From contig NZ_LT900217.1 in assembly GCF_900199375.1 (NCBI RefSeq), positions 3,162,001 through 3,226,000 on the forward strand: a stretch of 64,000 nucleotides of DNA, read 5' to 3'. Numbering within the stretch: position 1 is the first letter of the stretch; every line of letters starts with the position of its first letter. This document shows, one piece after another, positions 1 to 8,573 of this stretch. The notes under the pieces are model-generated. The model searched no databases and was not told where the DNA came from. It worked only from the letters and a program-made list of their open reading frames with translations. The translations under genes and the position numbers were made by a program. This DNA comes from Gordonibacter urolithinfaciens (GTDB taxonomy: Bacteria; Actinomycetota; Coriobacteriia; Coriobacteriales; Eggerthellaceae).

Positions 1-1142
1 CCAACTGGCTCATGCACGATCCCACCCTCGCGCGCTGGCTCAAGCTGCTCGAGGACGAGACGAAGATCGAGCTGCACGTGGTCACGGACGTGGTCATGAC
101 CCCGACGGCCGAGATGGCGGACTATGTGCTGCCCGCCGTCACCTGGATGGAGCGCAACTTCCTCAACTTCGGCACCGGCGGCGGCTCGAGCCCGCTGCAC
201 CAGGCCTACAACAAGGCCGTCGAGCCCCTCTGCGAGGCGCGCCACGACTACGATTTCGGCGCGATGCTCTCCAAGGCGCTTGGCAAGTACGACAAGCGCT
301 ACGTTGAGGGCCGCCTCAACCACGAGTGGACCAACCACTGGGCGGGGGAGTACGGGAAGTTCTGGCCCGCCGACACCATCGACGGACAGCGCGACCTCCT
401 GTCCCGCGAGTTTTTGGGCATGCCGTTCGAGGACGTGCTCAAGCGCCGCGTGGTGGCGGTCCCCGGTGCCGACACGCCGCCGTCCACGGAGCGCTTCCTG
501 ATAGCCGGGAAGTTCCCCACCGACACGGGCAAGGCGAACCTGTTCTCGACGATCCACCAGAAGTGCGGCTACCCGCCCCTGCCGGTGTACGTCGAGCCGG
601 CCGAGTCCCTGCTGTCGCGCCCCGACCTCGCAAAGGACTATCCGCTGGTTGGATCGTACGGCAAGCGGCAGGCGGGCTTCTTCCACTCGGAGTTCCGCCA
701 GCTGCCTTGGACGCGAGAGATGACGAGGACGCCCGACGTGTTCATCAACCCGGAGACGGCCGCGCAGTTCGGCGTCGCCGAGAACGACTGGATATGGGTG
801 GAGTCCCCGCCCACGGGAGGGCGCGCCCCCTACAACAAGATCATGGGCAAGGTGTCGTTCAGGTTCATGGTCGCTCCCGGCATTGTCTCGTACTCCCAGC
901 ACGCGTGGTGGCGTCCCGAGAAGACCGTGGAGGAGGAGCTGCACGGTGCCTTCGAGTGGAACACCGAGGCCCTGATCGAGGTGGAGAACAACTGCCCCGA
1001 GACCGGATCGGGCGGGTACCGCTCGCAGATATGCCGTATCTACAAGGCAACCGAGGAGGATATCGCGCGCTACCGGCCCGAGATCACGCGCGAACAGCTC
1101 GAGGCGCTCATGCCCATGACCCCGGAGGAGTGTGCAAAATGA
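1..1142 (+). CDS. Molybdopterin oxidoreductase, DMSO reductase family, catalytic subunit (C-terminal part)
   Basis: The gene enters from the left edge; the reading frame is open from base 3 and about 379 residues are visible. The visible part corresponds to the late molybdopterin-binding domains of the DMSO reductase family: a stretch beginning VVTDVVMTPTAEMADYVLP is the usual segment where the partner strand and cofactor pocket are described, and the end carries the molydopterin dinucleotide-binding fold (FGVAENDWIWVESP, then SYSQHAWW). The N-terminal Fe-S motif and the metal-ligand residue lie outside the window, so the substrate cannot be told. Its stop overlaps the next start as ATGA, so it is translationally coupled to the ferredoxin subunit. 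Probable role: reduction of an oxidised organic or inorganic acceptor in anaerobic respiration. Confidence 0.9.
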   Translation, partial: NWLMHDPTLARWLKLLEDETKIELHVVTDVVMTPTAEMADYVLPAVTWMERNFLNFGTGGGSSPLHQAYNKAVEPLCEARHDYDFGAMLSKALGKYDKRYVEGRLNHEWTNHWAGEYGKFWPADTIDGQRDLLSREFLGMPFEDVLKRRVVAVPGADTPPSTERFLIAGKFPTDTGKANLFSTIHQKCGYPPLPVYVEPAESLLSRPDLAKDYPLVGSYGKRQAGFFHSEFRQLPWTREMTRTPDVFINPETAAQFGVAENDWIWVESPPTGGRAPYNKIMGKVSFRFMVAPGIVSYSQHAWWRPEKTVEEELHGAFEWNTEALIEVENNCPETGSGGYRSQICRIYKATEEDIARYRPEITREQLEALMPMTPEECAK

Positions 1143-1732
1143 CGCAGCTAGGTTTGGTCGTATCCCTTGACCGTTGCATGGACACGCGCGGCTGCATGGG
1201 GGCGTGCAAGCAGGAGAACAACGTCGACCTCGGCGCGTTCTGGGTACGCACGTACACCTCCACCACCGGCGGGTTCCCCGATGCGGAGACGTACTTCATC
1301 CCGGTGATGTGCCAGCATTGCAGAAAGCCCTCCTGCGTTCCGGCCTGTCCCGAGCAGGCGATACGCAAGCGCGAGGACGGAATCGTCGTCATCGACACGG
1401 CACCTTGCGCCGCCTGCGGGGGGAAGGAGTGCATGGACGCCTGCCCCTACGGCGCCATCAGCTACAACGAGCGCGACAACACGGTGGGGAAGTGCGATAT
1501 GTGCGCTGCCCGCGTGGACCAGGGGCTCGCTCCCGCCTGCGCGTTCGCCTGCAACTCGAACGCGTGGATGTTCGGGGACGTGGACGATCCCGAGAGCGGT
1601 ATATCGCAGGTTCTCGCAGCGATGGGCGACAACGTCCACCAGCTCAAGCCGGAGACGGGCAACGAGCCCTCCTGTTACTACCTATTGAGCTCGAAGCGGT
1701 GGCAGGACATGGACGGGCTGCGCGCCCGCTAG
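1139..1732 (+). CDS. 4Fe-4S ferredoxin-type electron transfer subunit (DmsB-like)
   Basis: A 197-residue protein with four cysteine clusters of the DmsB/NrfC type, which pass electrons to the molybdenum subunit encoded just upstream. Clusters seen: CMDTRGCMGACK near residue 13, CQHCRKPSCVPACP near 60, CAACGGKECMDACP near 88, and CDMCAARVDQG near 115 with a later CAFAC. The first cluster is unusual: the expected CxxCxxCxxxC reads CxxTxxCxxxC, so one ligand appears to be threonine. The start is ATG at 1139, overlapping the previous stop (ATGA). No signal peptide is seen, as is usual for a subunit carried across by its partner. Family assignment is firm; the specific enzyme is unknown. Confidence 0.9.
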   Translation: MTQLGLVVSLDRCMDTRGCMGACKQENNVDLGAFWVRTYTSTTGGFPDAETYFIPVMCQHCRKPSCVPACPEQAIRKREDGIVVIDTAPCAACGGKECMDACPYGAISYNERDNTVGKCDMCAARVDQGLAPACAFACNSNAWMFGDVDDPESGISQVLAAMGDNVHQLKPETGNEPSCYYLLSSKRWQDMDGLRAR

Positions 1733-1740
1733 CAGGCACG

Positions 1741-1774
1741 CCGGCAGGCCGGGGCCTCTGCCCCGGCCTGCCGG
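1741..1774 (+). other. 15-bp perfect stem-loop between ferredoxin and chaperone genes
   Basis: CCGGCAGGCCGGGGC (1741-1755) and its exact reverse complement (1760-1774) are separated by a 4-nt loop, CTCT. There is no T tract after it. It begins 8 bases after the ferredoxin stop and ends 23 bases before the chaperone start, so it may be an mRNA stabilising or processing hairpin, or a partial terminator that lowers downstream expression. Confidence 0.7.
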
Positions 1775-1797
1775 GAAACAGGGAAGGAGGGGCTTCG

Positions 1798-2463
1798 ATG
1801 GAGAACCATGATGCCCTCGGGGAAGGTTTTTGCAAAGCTCAGGCCGAGCGTCTGAGCCTGCTCGCCCGGATATTCTGGAACGTCGCCGACCGCGAGGCGC
1901 TGGAATCGCTCGATCTCGCCCCGTTCGACGGCATGGGAGAGGCCGTCGAACGGGCGAGGGAGGGCGTCGAGCGGGACCGGAGGCGCGCGCTCGCCGACGA
2001 CGGCGCGGCGCGCGACCTGAGGGTGGAGTACACGGCCCTGTTCGCGAGCTCGCGGCTGGGCGCGCCCCTGCCCTACGAGTCGCTGTATGCCGACGGAGGG
2101 GGCCTTCTCATGCAGGGGGCCCGCGACGAGGTGCGCGAGCTGTATCGGGCGGGCGGTTACGCTGCGGGGCAGGAGGACGGCGAGCCGGAGGACCATCTTT
2201 CGAACGAGCTGCGCTTCCTCGCCTTCCTGTACGATCGGGCACGCCTCGCCCAGGAGGCGGGGCGGGACGCGGAGAGGGACGGGGCGCTGTTGGAGGCCTC
2301 GGCGTTCAAGGAAGCGCATCTGGCCAGATGGGTCCCTTTTTTCTGCGACCGCGCGTCCGCTACGGCCGAATCCGATTTTTACCGAAGCATCCTGGTCCTT
2401 CTGAGGTCGTGCGTGTGCGATCGGGCCTCTTGCCAGGATAGTGCTCACCCAGAGAGGGGATGA
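1798..2463 (+). CDS. TorD/DmsD-family molybdoenzyme maturation chaperone
   Basis: A 221-residue, mostly helical protein. The segment EPEDHLSNELRFLAFLYDRA near residues 130-150 matches the TorD/DmsD signature (acidic-DHL-x-x-E-L-x-F). Proteins of this family bind the twin-arginine signal and apo-form of a DMSO-reductase-family enzyme in the cytoplasm until the cofactor is inserted. It lies directly after the catalytic and ferredoxin genes, so its client is most likely the enzyme whose end opens this window. The ATG at 1798 follows a good GGAAGGAGG ribosome site. Its 3' end is 4 bases from the GTG of the transporter gene. Confidence 0.85.
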   Translation: MENHDALGEGFCKAQAERLSLLARIFWNVADREALESLDLAPFDGMGEAVERAREGVERDRRRALADDGAARDLRVEYTALFASSRLGAPLPYESLYADGGGLLMQGARDEVRELYRAGGYAAGQEDGEPEDHLSNELRFLAFLYDRARLAQEAGRDAERDGALLEASAFKEAHLARWVPFFCDRASATAESDFYRSILVLLRSCVCDRASCQDSAHPERG

Positions 2464-2467
2464 TATC

Positions 2468-3772
2468 GTGTCAGAAAAAGCAAAGGGGAAGTTCTTCACC
2501 CAAGGTTGGATCCAGGTGTTCCTCGTTTTCATCGTCTGCATCGTCACGCAGGGGTTCGGGCTGTACTCGTTCAGCATGCTCCGCATTCCCATGACGGAGA
2601 TGCTGGGAGCCGAGGCCTCCGTCGTGAGCCTGGGATTCTCGGTGTACCTCGTGGTGTCGGGGGTCGCCGGTCTCGCCGTGAACGGCCTGGTCTCCCGTAT
2701 CGGCATCAAGGGATGCCTGCTGATCGCCGCGGTCATGTACTCGGGCGGGTTCCTGATACTCGGCTTCGTCGACTCGCTGTGGATGGTGTTCTTGGCGTAC
2801 GCCGTCATGGGCATCGGCAACGGATGCGGCGGCTTCGTGCTCATCACGTCGATACCGGCGAACTGGTTCGTCAAGCGTCGCGGCCTCGCGACCGGCATCA
2901 CGCTCTGCGCGACGTTCCCCGCCTCGCTCATCACCACGAACCTGGTTGCCGTGCTGGCCGCCGCCGGCAGCTGGCAGAACGCCCCGCTGATCTTGGGCCT
3001 CATCTCGTTCGTCGTGCTTCTGGTCTCGGCGTTCCTCATCAAGTTCCGCCCGCAGGACGTCGGCCTGTACCCCGACGGGATGACCGAGGAGGAGGCGGCG
3101 CAGGTGAAGAGCGAGGAGACCGCCGGCGCGGTCAAGGTGGTCGGACTCAACCGCTCGCAGGCGGTGAAGACCTTCACGTTCTGGGCCATCATATTCAGCT
3201 TCGGCCTGATCGGCATCGGCGAGCAGGGCGTGTTCCAGAACTTCCCCACCTACATCGTCTACACCGGGTTCGACTTGGCGACGGCCGGCGTGTTCATGAC
3301 GTTCCTCTCCATCGCGGGCTGTGTGGGCAAGCTCCTGTCCGGCTACTTCATCGACCGGATCGGGCCGCGCATCACCTACGTCGTGGTCAACGTGCTCGCC
3401 GCCTGCGGCCTTCTGCTCATCGTGCTCTTCGGCGCCAACGTCGCGGTGCTCTACATCGGCGGCTTCTTCTTCGGCGCCGCCCTGAGCTCGGCGCCCGTGT
3501 GCTTCACGTCTGCCGTGTCCAAGTACCTGGGCCCCGCCTACTTCGCCGCCCTCTACAGCATCGCGTTTTTGGCGAAGACCGTCATGGACGCCATCGGCGT
3601 CCCCGCGCTCGCAGCGGTGGGCGGCTCGGCCTTCGGCTGGGACGGCGCGCTGATCGTCGGCGCCGCGTTCATCCTCGTGTCGGCTGCGTTCATGCTGTTC
3701 GGCGCCAAGAAGAGCAAGGAGCTGACGAAGATGGAGGAGGACGCCGTCAAGGAGCTGGGAGAGAGGGCGTAG
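2468..3772 (+). CDS. MFS transporter, OFA (oxalate/formate antiporter-like) family
   Basis: A 434-residue membrane protein with about 12 hydrophobic segments and a central cytoplasmic loop near residues 195-235 rich in charge. The glycine-rich segments (GVAGLAVNGLVSRIG, GIGNGCGGFVLIT) and overall pattern fit the OFA branch of the major facilitator superfamily, which moves small carboxylates. In this context it may import the acceptor of the molybdoenzyme or export its product; that is inference. I chose GTG at 2468 because AGAGGGGA lies about 7 bases upstream; an in-frame GTG at 2441 would overlap the chaperone. A terminator follows, so this is the last gene of the operon. Confidence 0.85.
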   Translation: MSEKAKGKFFTQGWIQVFLVFIVCIVTQGFGLYSFSMLRIPMTEMLGAEASVVSLGFSVYLVVSGVAGLAVNGLVSRIGIKGCLLIAAVMYSGGFLILGFVDSLWMVFLAYAVMGIGNGCGGFVLITSIPANWFVKRRGLATGITLCATFPASLITTNLVAVLAAAGSWQNAPLILGLISFVVLLVSAFLIKFRPQDVGLYPDGMTEEEAAQVKSEETAGAVKVVGLNRSQAVKTFTFWAIIFSFGLIGIGEQGVFQNFPTYIVYTGFDLATAGVFMTFLSIAGCVGKLLSGYFIDRIGPRITYVVVNVLAACGLLLIVLFGANVAVLYIGGFFFGAALSSAPVCFTSAVSKYLGPAYFAALYSIAFLAKTVMDAIGVPALAAVGGSAFGWDGALIVGAAFILVSAAFMLFGAKKSKELTKMEEDAVKELGERA

Positions 3773-3813
3773 GCCGACGCGCTTTCCATCCAACAACCTC
3801 GCGCAGCGGTTGC

Positions 3814-3855
3814 GGGCGGGTGTCGCCGACTTGCGGTCGGCACCCGCCCTTTTCT
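3814..3855 (+). terminator. Intrinsic terminator of the molybdoenzyme operon
   Basis: GGGCGGGTG near 3814-3822 pairs with CACCCGCCC near 3841-3849; five more pairs extend the stem after a three-base bulge, and TTTTCT follows. It lies 40 bases past the transporter stop and separates the operon from the regulator gene. Confidence 0.75.
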
Positions 3856-3883
3856 ATCCATGACCGAAATACGCGGCAAAAGG

Positions 3884-3894
3884 TGTGGTAGAAT
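3884..3894 (+). promoter_or_regulatory. Candidate promoter (-10) of the LuxR/ATPase regulator gene
   Basis: TAGAAT at 3889-3894 resembles the -10 boxes before other genes in this window (for example TAGAAT at 16279). No convincing -35 box is seen. If used, transcription would start near 3901, downstream of the ATG at 3860, which favours the ATG at 4019 as the true start. Confidence 0.45.
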
Positions 3895-4018
3895 CCTGAA
3901 AAAAGGTTCGGGTAAAGACGAACGGCCTTTCCGCCGCTATGAAGCGAACACCCGGCATGTCGGGGAAAGCCGGTGGGAAACGCAGGGTTTGCACGAAGGA
4001 GTCAGCGAGGCTCGGCTT

Positions 4019-6733
4019 ATGGAGAACCTTTCCGCATTGCGAACGGATCCCGGCGTATTCCCCTCGACGAAGCTCCGCGCCCCGCGCCTTCCCAACCGCC
4101 TCTACCCGCTTGGCGAGCTTTACGAGCTGGTGGAAAGGGCCTTAGACAAGAACTCGCTCATCCTCGCGGCCCCTGCCGGCTGCGGCAAGACCTCGCTCGT
4201 CGCCGCCTGGGAAAGGCATGCGAGGCAGTCCGAGGACGGTACGCCGACGAGCGTCTCGTGGGTCAGGCTCGATGCCGACGACAGCGATTACGCGCGGTTC
4301 TGCAGCCTGCTCCTTGCCGGTTTGGAGGCTTTCGTCCCGGACGTGCGGCAGCAGTTTTGCGAGGTGCTGGGGGACGGCGGGCCGGATGCGGTTCCGGGCG
4401 CCCTGGTAGTCGCCATCGAACGTGCCGGCCTGCCGGCGGCTTGCGGCAGGAACGTGCTCGTACTCGACAACTTCGAGGCTGCGAGCAACGGCCCGGTCGA
4501 CCGCCTCGTCAGCTATCTCATCGCCTACATGCCGGCCGGGTACAAGCTCGTTGTGTGCAGCCAGGAAGCGCCCTCTCTCTCAGCAGCGAGCCCGGTCCCG
4601 GATTTCGACGACATGGCCGCGCTCGTCACTGCGGAGCAGCTCGTGCTGGACGATAAGGCGGCCGCGGGGTTCCTCCGTTCCTCTCTCGGGGAGGAGGCAG
4701 GGGTGCCCGAGAGCATCCTCGGCTCGGCGGTCCGGGCGGCCGGCGGTCGGCTTCCGGCCTTGAACGTGGCTGCGCGCTGCCTTGCCGAGGCGCGGCCCCG
4801 CATGGACGAGGTTCCCGATTCTGCTGCATGCGGCCGGCTCTCGCTGCTGGACGAGCTCTTGGCGGCGCTCTCCGAACGGGAGCGGGACCTTCTGGTGAAA
4901 ACGTCCTTCCTCGACTTAGTGAGCCCGCCGCTTTGCGACGATGTCCTTGAAGCCGAGGGGTGCGACGGCGTCCTGGCGTCGATCGCGGCGAAAACCGGCG
5001 TCCTCGTGACGGTGGACGGCAAGAGGCGCTGGTACAAGGCGCAGAGCCCTTGGCCGCATTACCTGCAATCGAAGTTCAGGAAGCTCGATCGCGCCGAGGT
5101 GAGGGGGCTGTGCAAGAGGGCCAGCGCCTACCTGAAGAACCATAACCATGTGGGGCAGGCGATCGACTGCCTGTGCAAAGCGGCCCTTTGGGACGAGCTC
5201 GAAGACCTGGTCGGCGAGCATCACCTCTCGCTCATGTTCGACAACCGCTTCGACGTGTTCGGCGAGGTGCTCTCGAAGCTGCCGCGTCACGTCCTCGAAT
5301 CATCCCCGAAGCTGAGCATAGCCCAGGCATGGGTGCTCGCCAAGGCCGGCTCGGTCGAGGAGTCCGTACGCTTCGTGAAGATGTCGGAAAGCCTTACCGA
5401 TGCGGATTCCCCCGATGCTTCCCAGCTTAAGGCGGAACGCTTGGCCGTGCTATCCCTTTGCTGCGGTCACAGCGGCGACATCCGGGCGGGGAAGGATATG
5501 GTGGCCGAGCTTCTAAGCTGCGGCCAGGGCGACCCGGGAGTGCTCGCCAGCCTGGTGTACAACGCGGCGGGGTGCATCGTGGCGAGGGAGAAGGAGCCCG
5601 CAAGGGTAGTCGATTACCTCGAAAACTGCTTGGAGGTAGCCGCGGGCCAGGGTAACAGGCCCGCATGCTCGGTGCTTTGCTATTTCGCAGCGCGACAGCG
5701 CATCGATGCGGGGGACTTGCGGAGTGCCGAGAAGACTGCTTGGAGGGCAAGGGACGGCCTCGGCTTCTCCAGCATGGACGAGCTCGAGGTCCTCCCCGAG
5801 GTGATAGAGGCGACGGTCATGCGGAAAAGAGGGGAGTTCGCACGCGCCGAGGAGGCTTACTCCCGCTGTCTCGGCTCTCTCGGCCCCTCTTCGGGGATCG
5901 AGTTTTTCGCCGAGGCGGGGTGCGGCCTCGCCTTGGCGCTGCGCGCGCAGGGCAGGATGGGGGAGGCCGCCGACACGGCCCGCTCGATCCTGCAGCTCTG
6001 CGACAGGAGCCATGCGGAGCGGCCGCGGCTGATAGCCCTCGTGTACCTGGCGATGATCGAGATAGACGCCGGGAACATCGACCAGGCCGCCGACCATGTT
6101 CGGGCGCTGAGGGGCGCGAACCCCGCCTCGGCGGATCTTATCGGCGACCTGATCGCGCTCGCCCTTGCGCGCTTCCGCTTCGCGAGCGGCCAGGTGGAGG
6201 AGGCGGGGAAATCCCTCGACCGGCTTGCCGGGGCGTTCGAGGAGAGCGGGCGCTACGGGCTCCTCCTTTCCGCGCTCGTCGCCAAGGGCATGGTCCTCTA
6301 CGCCCAGGGCCTGCAGGGGCCTTCCTCGCATGCGGTCTTGCGCGCCTTGGAGCTGGCCCGGGACACCGGCGAGATAGAGGCGTTCGTCAACGAGGGGTTC
6401 TCCATGACGCGCCTGCTCGGGGGGATGCGCGAAAGGAGGCTCGTGGGCGACGGCCTGGACGCCCTTGCGCAGAGGATAACGCAGGAGATCGCCGAGCTGA
6501 ACATCCCGGAGCCCGCATGGCGCCTCGAACGGCGCGACGGCAGCCCCCTGACGGCACGCGAGCGCGAGGTCTGCGAGCTGCTCGCCCTCGGCTACAGCAA
6601 CCGGCAGATCGCCGAGAGCCTGTGCGTGTCCATCAACACCGTCGACACGCACCGCAAGAGGATATACCTGAAGCTGGGCGTAAACAACCGGAAGGACCTG
6701 GTCGAGAAGATCGGTGCAGCGGGGGGACGGTGA
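4019..6733 (+). CDS. Large LuxR-family regulator with N-terminal STAND-type ATPase (MalT-like)
   Basis: About 904 residues from the ATG at 4019. Near residues 50-59 there is a Walker A motif (APAGCGKTS) and near 150 a Walker B-like stretch (NVLVLDNFE), giving a STAND ATPase like MalT. The middle is helical and probably TPR-like, and the last 60 residues are a LuxR helix-turn-helix (LTAREREVCELLALGYSNRQIAESL). Such proteins switch on ATP and ligand binding and activate transcription. It follows the molybdoenzyme operon on the same strand behind a terminator, so it may control it, though no operator was identified. An in-frame ATG at 3860 would add 53 residues but lies before the likely promoter. 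Confidence 0.85.
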   Translation: MENLSALRTDPGVFPSTKLRAPRLPNRLYPLGELYELVERALDKNSLILAAPAGCGKTSLVAAWERHARQSEDGTPTSVSWVRLDADDSDYARFCSLLLAGLEAFVPDVRQQFCEVLGDGGPDAVPGALVVAIERAGLPAACGRNVLVLDNFEAASNGPVDRLVSYLIAYMPAGYKLVVCSQEAPSLSAASPVPDFDDMAALVTAEQLVLDDKAAAGFLRSSLGEEAGVPESILGSAVRAAGGRLPALNVAARCLAEARPRMDEVPDSAACGRLSLLDELLAALSERERDLLVKTSFLDLVSPPLCDDVLEAEGCDGVLASIAAKTGVLVTVDGKRRWYKAQSPWPHYLQSKFRKLDRAEVRGLCKRASAYLKNHNHVGQAIDCLCKAALWDELEDLVGEHHLSLMFDNRFDVFGEVLSKLPRHVLESSPKLSIAQAWVLAKAGSVEESVRFVKMSESLTDADSPDASQLKAERLAVLSLCCGHSGDIRAGKDMVAELLSCGQGDPGVLASLVYNAAGCIVAREKEPARVVDYLENCLEVAAGQGNRPACSVLCYFAARQRIDAGDLRSAEKTAWRARDGLGFSSMDELEVLPEVIEATVMRKRGEFARAEEAYSRCLGSLGPSSGIEFFAEAGCGLALALRAQGRMGEAADTARSILQLCDRSHAERPRLIALVYLAMIEIDAGNIDQAADHVRALRGANPASADLIGDLIALALARFRFASGQVEEAGKSLDRLAGAFEESGRYGLLLSALVAKGMVLYAQGLQGPSSHAVLRALELARDTGEIEAFVNEGFSMTRLLGGMRERRLVGDGLDALAQRITQEIAELNIPEPAWRLERRDGSPLTAREREVCELLALGYSNRQIAESLCVSINTVDTHRKRIYLKLGVNNRKDLVEKIGAAGGR

Positions 6734-6785
6734 CGGGGGCTTCCCGTCGCGCCCCCGCTTTGCGAGAATCTTACCGAATGCCTCC

Positions 6786-6814
6786 TTTACCTGCCCGCGT
6801 GCTCGTGCGACAAT
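6786..6814 (+). promoter_or_regulatory. Promoter of first EamA-GNAT gene
   Basis: TTTACC (6786-6791), a 17-base spacer and GACAAT (6809-6814), followed by GCGCTG. The same boxes, spacing and following bases stand before the second EamA-GNAT gene, which strongly suggests a real promoter copied with the gene. It predicts about 50 bases of leader before the GTG at 6871. Confidence 0.75.
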
Positions 6815-6870
6815 GCGCTGCGGCCTTTTCCGGCCGGGAATCCAGCGGACAACGAGGGGAGCGGGTGCAG

Positions 6871-8421
6871 GTGACAGAGGCGGCAGGGGCTCCGGCGGGA
6901 GGCCGGCATATGGCGCGCGGCATCGTGTGCGCGCTGGCGGGCGGGGTGTGCTGGGGCTTCTCGGGCACCTGCGCGCAGCTGCTCATGAACGACTACGGCG
7001 CGCCGGCGGAGTGGATCACCTGCGTGCGCATGGTCATCGCCGCCGTGTTCTTCCTGTTCCTAACCGCAGTGCGCGACTGGCGCGACCTCGTGGCCGTGTT
7101 TCGCGACCGCCGCTCGCTCGTGCAGATCGCGCTGTTCGCCGTCTTCGGCGTGCTGCTCACCCAGATGAGCTACCTGAACGCCATCAGGTACACGAGCGCC
7201 GGCGTGGGCACCACCATCGAGCAGATCGGCCTCGTGCTCATCATGCTCTACGTGTGCGTGCGCGCCCGGCGCCTGCCGCGCGTGCGGGAGGCGCTGGGGC
7301 TCGCGTGCGCCCTGGGCGGCATGCTGCTCATCGCCACGCAGGGCGAGATCGACCAGCTGGCCATCCCGCCCGAGGGGCTGGGATGGGGGCTCGTGTCGGC
7401 CGTGGCGCTGGCCTTCTACACGCTCATGCCCGTGCGCGTGCTGAAGAAATGGGGCGCCATGCTGGTCACGGGGCTGGCCATGCTGTTCGGCGGCTCGGCG
7501 GCGTCGGCCGTCGTGCAGCCGTGGGCCGTTCCGGTGCAGCTTTCGGGCGGCGCACTGGCGGCGCTCGTGGCCATCGTGCTCGTGGGCACGCTGGGCGCCT
7601 ACATGCTGTACCTGCAGGGCGTGGCCGACGCCGGCCCGGTGAAGGCCAGCCTGCTGTGCTGCGTCGAGCCGGTGTCGGCCATGGTGCTGGCCCTGTTCTG
7701 GCTGCATACGCCCGTGTCGGTGTGGGACCTGGCGGGCTGCGGCCTCATTGTGGCCATGATCTTCCTCGTGACCGAACGGGAGAAGAAGCCGCGGGCCGCA
7801 GACGGAGTCGCGGAGCCGATTGCCGCCGGCATGGTCGCCTACGACGATCCGCCGCTGTTCGCCGGCCGCGCCTCGGTGCTGGGCTACTACACGAGCCGTC
7901 CCGCCGTGCGCGAGGACTTCGACCAGGTGTCGGCCCTGCTCGATGCCGGGCACGAGACGTTCGCCGCGCTCGGCATCGACGAGGGGCGCAAGAAGTACCC
8001 CTCGGCGCGCCGCCTCATGCACAGCATAAAGAACGGCACGACGCACGTGGTGGAGGACGCGCATGGGCATATGATAGCCGTGTTCGCCGTGTCGTTCTCG
8101 CCCGACAAGAACTATGCGGCGGGCATCGACGGCGCCTGGCTCACCGACACGGACGAACAGCCCCAACCCTACGCCGAACTGCACTGGGTTTCGGTGGCGC
8201 CCGCGGCGCGGCGGCGCGGCGTGGGTCAGTTCATCCTGGAGACGGCGGGCCGCATCGCGCGCGCAGGCGGGCGCCGGAGCATCCGCGCCGACGTGTACGA
8301 GCGGAACGTGCCCATCCAGAAGCTCTTGGAGAAGCACGGCTATGCGCGCTGCGGCATCCTCTCCATGAGGGACGTGTTCGGCCGCCGGAAAACCCGGGTG
8401 GCCTACGAGCGCCTTCTGTAG
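6871..8421 (+). CDS. EamA-family transporter fused to a C-terminal GNAT acetyltransferase (copy 1)
   Basis: About 516 residues. Residues ~14-300 form ten hydrophobic segments with the two EamA/DMT repeats (WGFSGTCAQL, then GYMLYLQG-type second repeat); members export or import small metabolites. Residues ~335-516 are a GNAT domain whose acetyl-CoA loop reads RRRGVGQFIL. The two parts are joined in one uninterrupted frame. GTG at 6871 was chosen because GAGGGGAG precedes it and because it gives the same leader length and N-terminus as the paralogue at 8574; ATG at 6910 is the alternative. The fusion suggests acetylation coupled to transport, for example of an amino acid or antibiotic, but no substrate can be named. 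Confidence 0.85.
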   Translation: MTEAAGAPAGGRHMARGIVCALAGGVCWGFSGTCAQLLMNDYGAPAEWITCVRMVIAAVFFLFLTAVRDWRDLVAVFRDRRSLVQIALFAVFGVLLTQMSYLNAIRYTSAGVGTTIEQIGLVLIMLYVCVRARRLPRVREALGLACALGGMLLIATQGEIDQLAIPPEGLGWGLVSAVALAFYTLMPVRVLKKWGAMLVTGLAMLFGGSAASAVVQPWAVPVQLSGGALAALVAIVLVGTLGAYMLYLQGVADAGPVKASLLCCVEPVSAMVLALFWLHTPVSVWDLAGCGLIVAMIFLVTEREKKPRAADGVAEPIAAGMVAYDDPPLFAGRASVLGYYTSRPAVREDFDQVSALLDAGHETFAALGIDEGRKKYPSARRLMHSIKNGTTHVVEDAHGHMIAVFAVSFSPDKNYAAGIDGAWLTDTDEQPQPYAELHWVSVAPAARRRGVGQFILETAGRIARAGGRRSIRADVYERNVPIQKLLEKHGYARCGILSMRDVFGRRKTRVAYERLL

Positions 8422-8488
8422 GCAAGGGCCGTCTGCGCCCGGTTTTGGGCGCATGATCAAAAACGACGCAAAAGGCTCGCCAAACCTC

Positions 8489-8517
8489 TTTACCGTGGTG
8501 GGCTTCCGTGGGACAAT
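8489..8517 (+). promoter_or_regulatory. Promoter of second EamA-GNAT gene
   Basis: TTTACC (8489-8494), 17-base spacer, GACAAT (8512-8517), then GCGCTG. It matches the promoter at 6786-6814 in both boxes, the spacing and the start region, and lies 57 bases before the ATG at 8574. Confidence 0.75.
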
Positions 8518-8573
8518 GCGCTGATGGATGCAAGGGGGGCAAAGCCCCGCGAGACAAGGAGAGGGGGAGGGCC

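Noticed and set aside
3860-4018. In-frame upstream ATG extending the LuxR regulator by 53 residues
   Set aside because: A probable -10 box lies downstream of that ATG, there is no clear ribosome site, and the extra residues are not like the start of the family.
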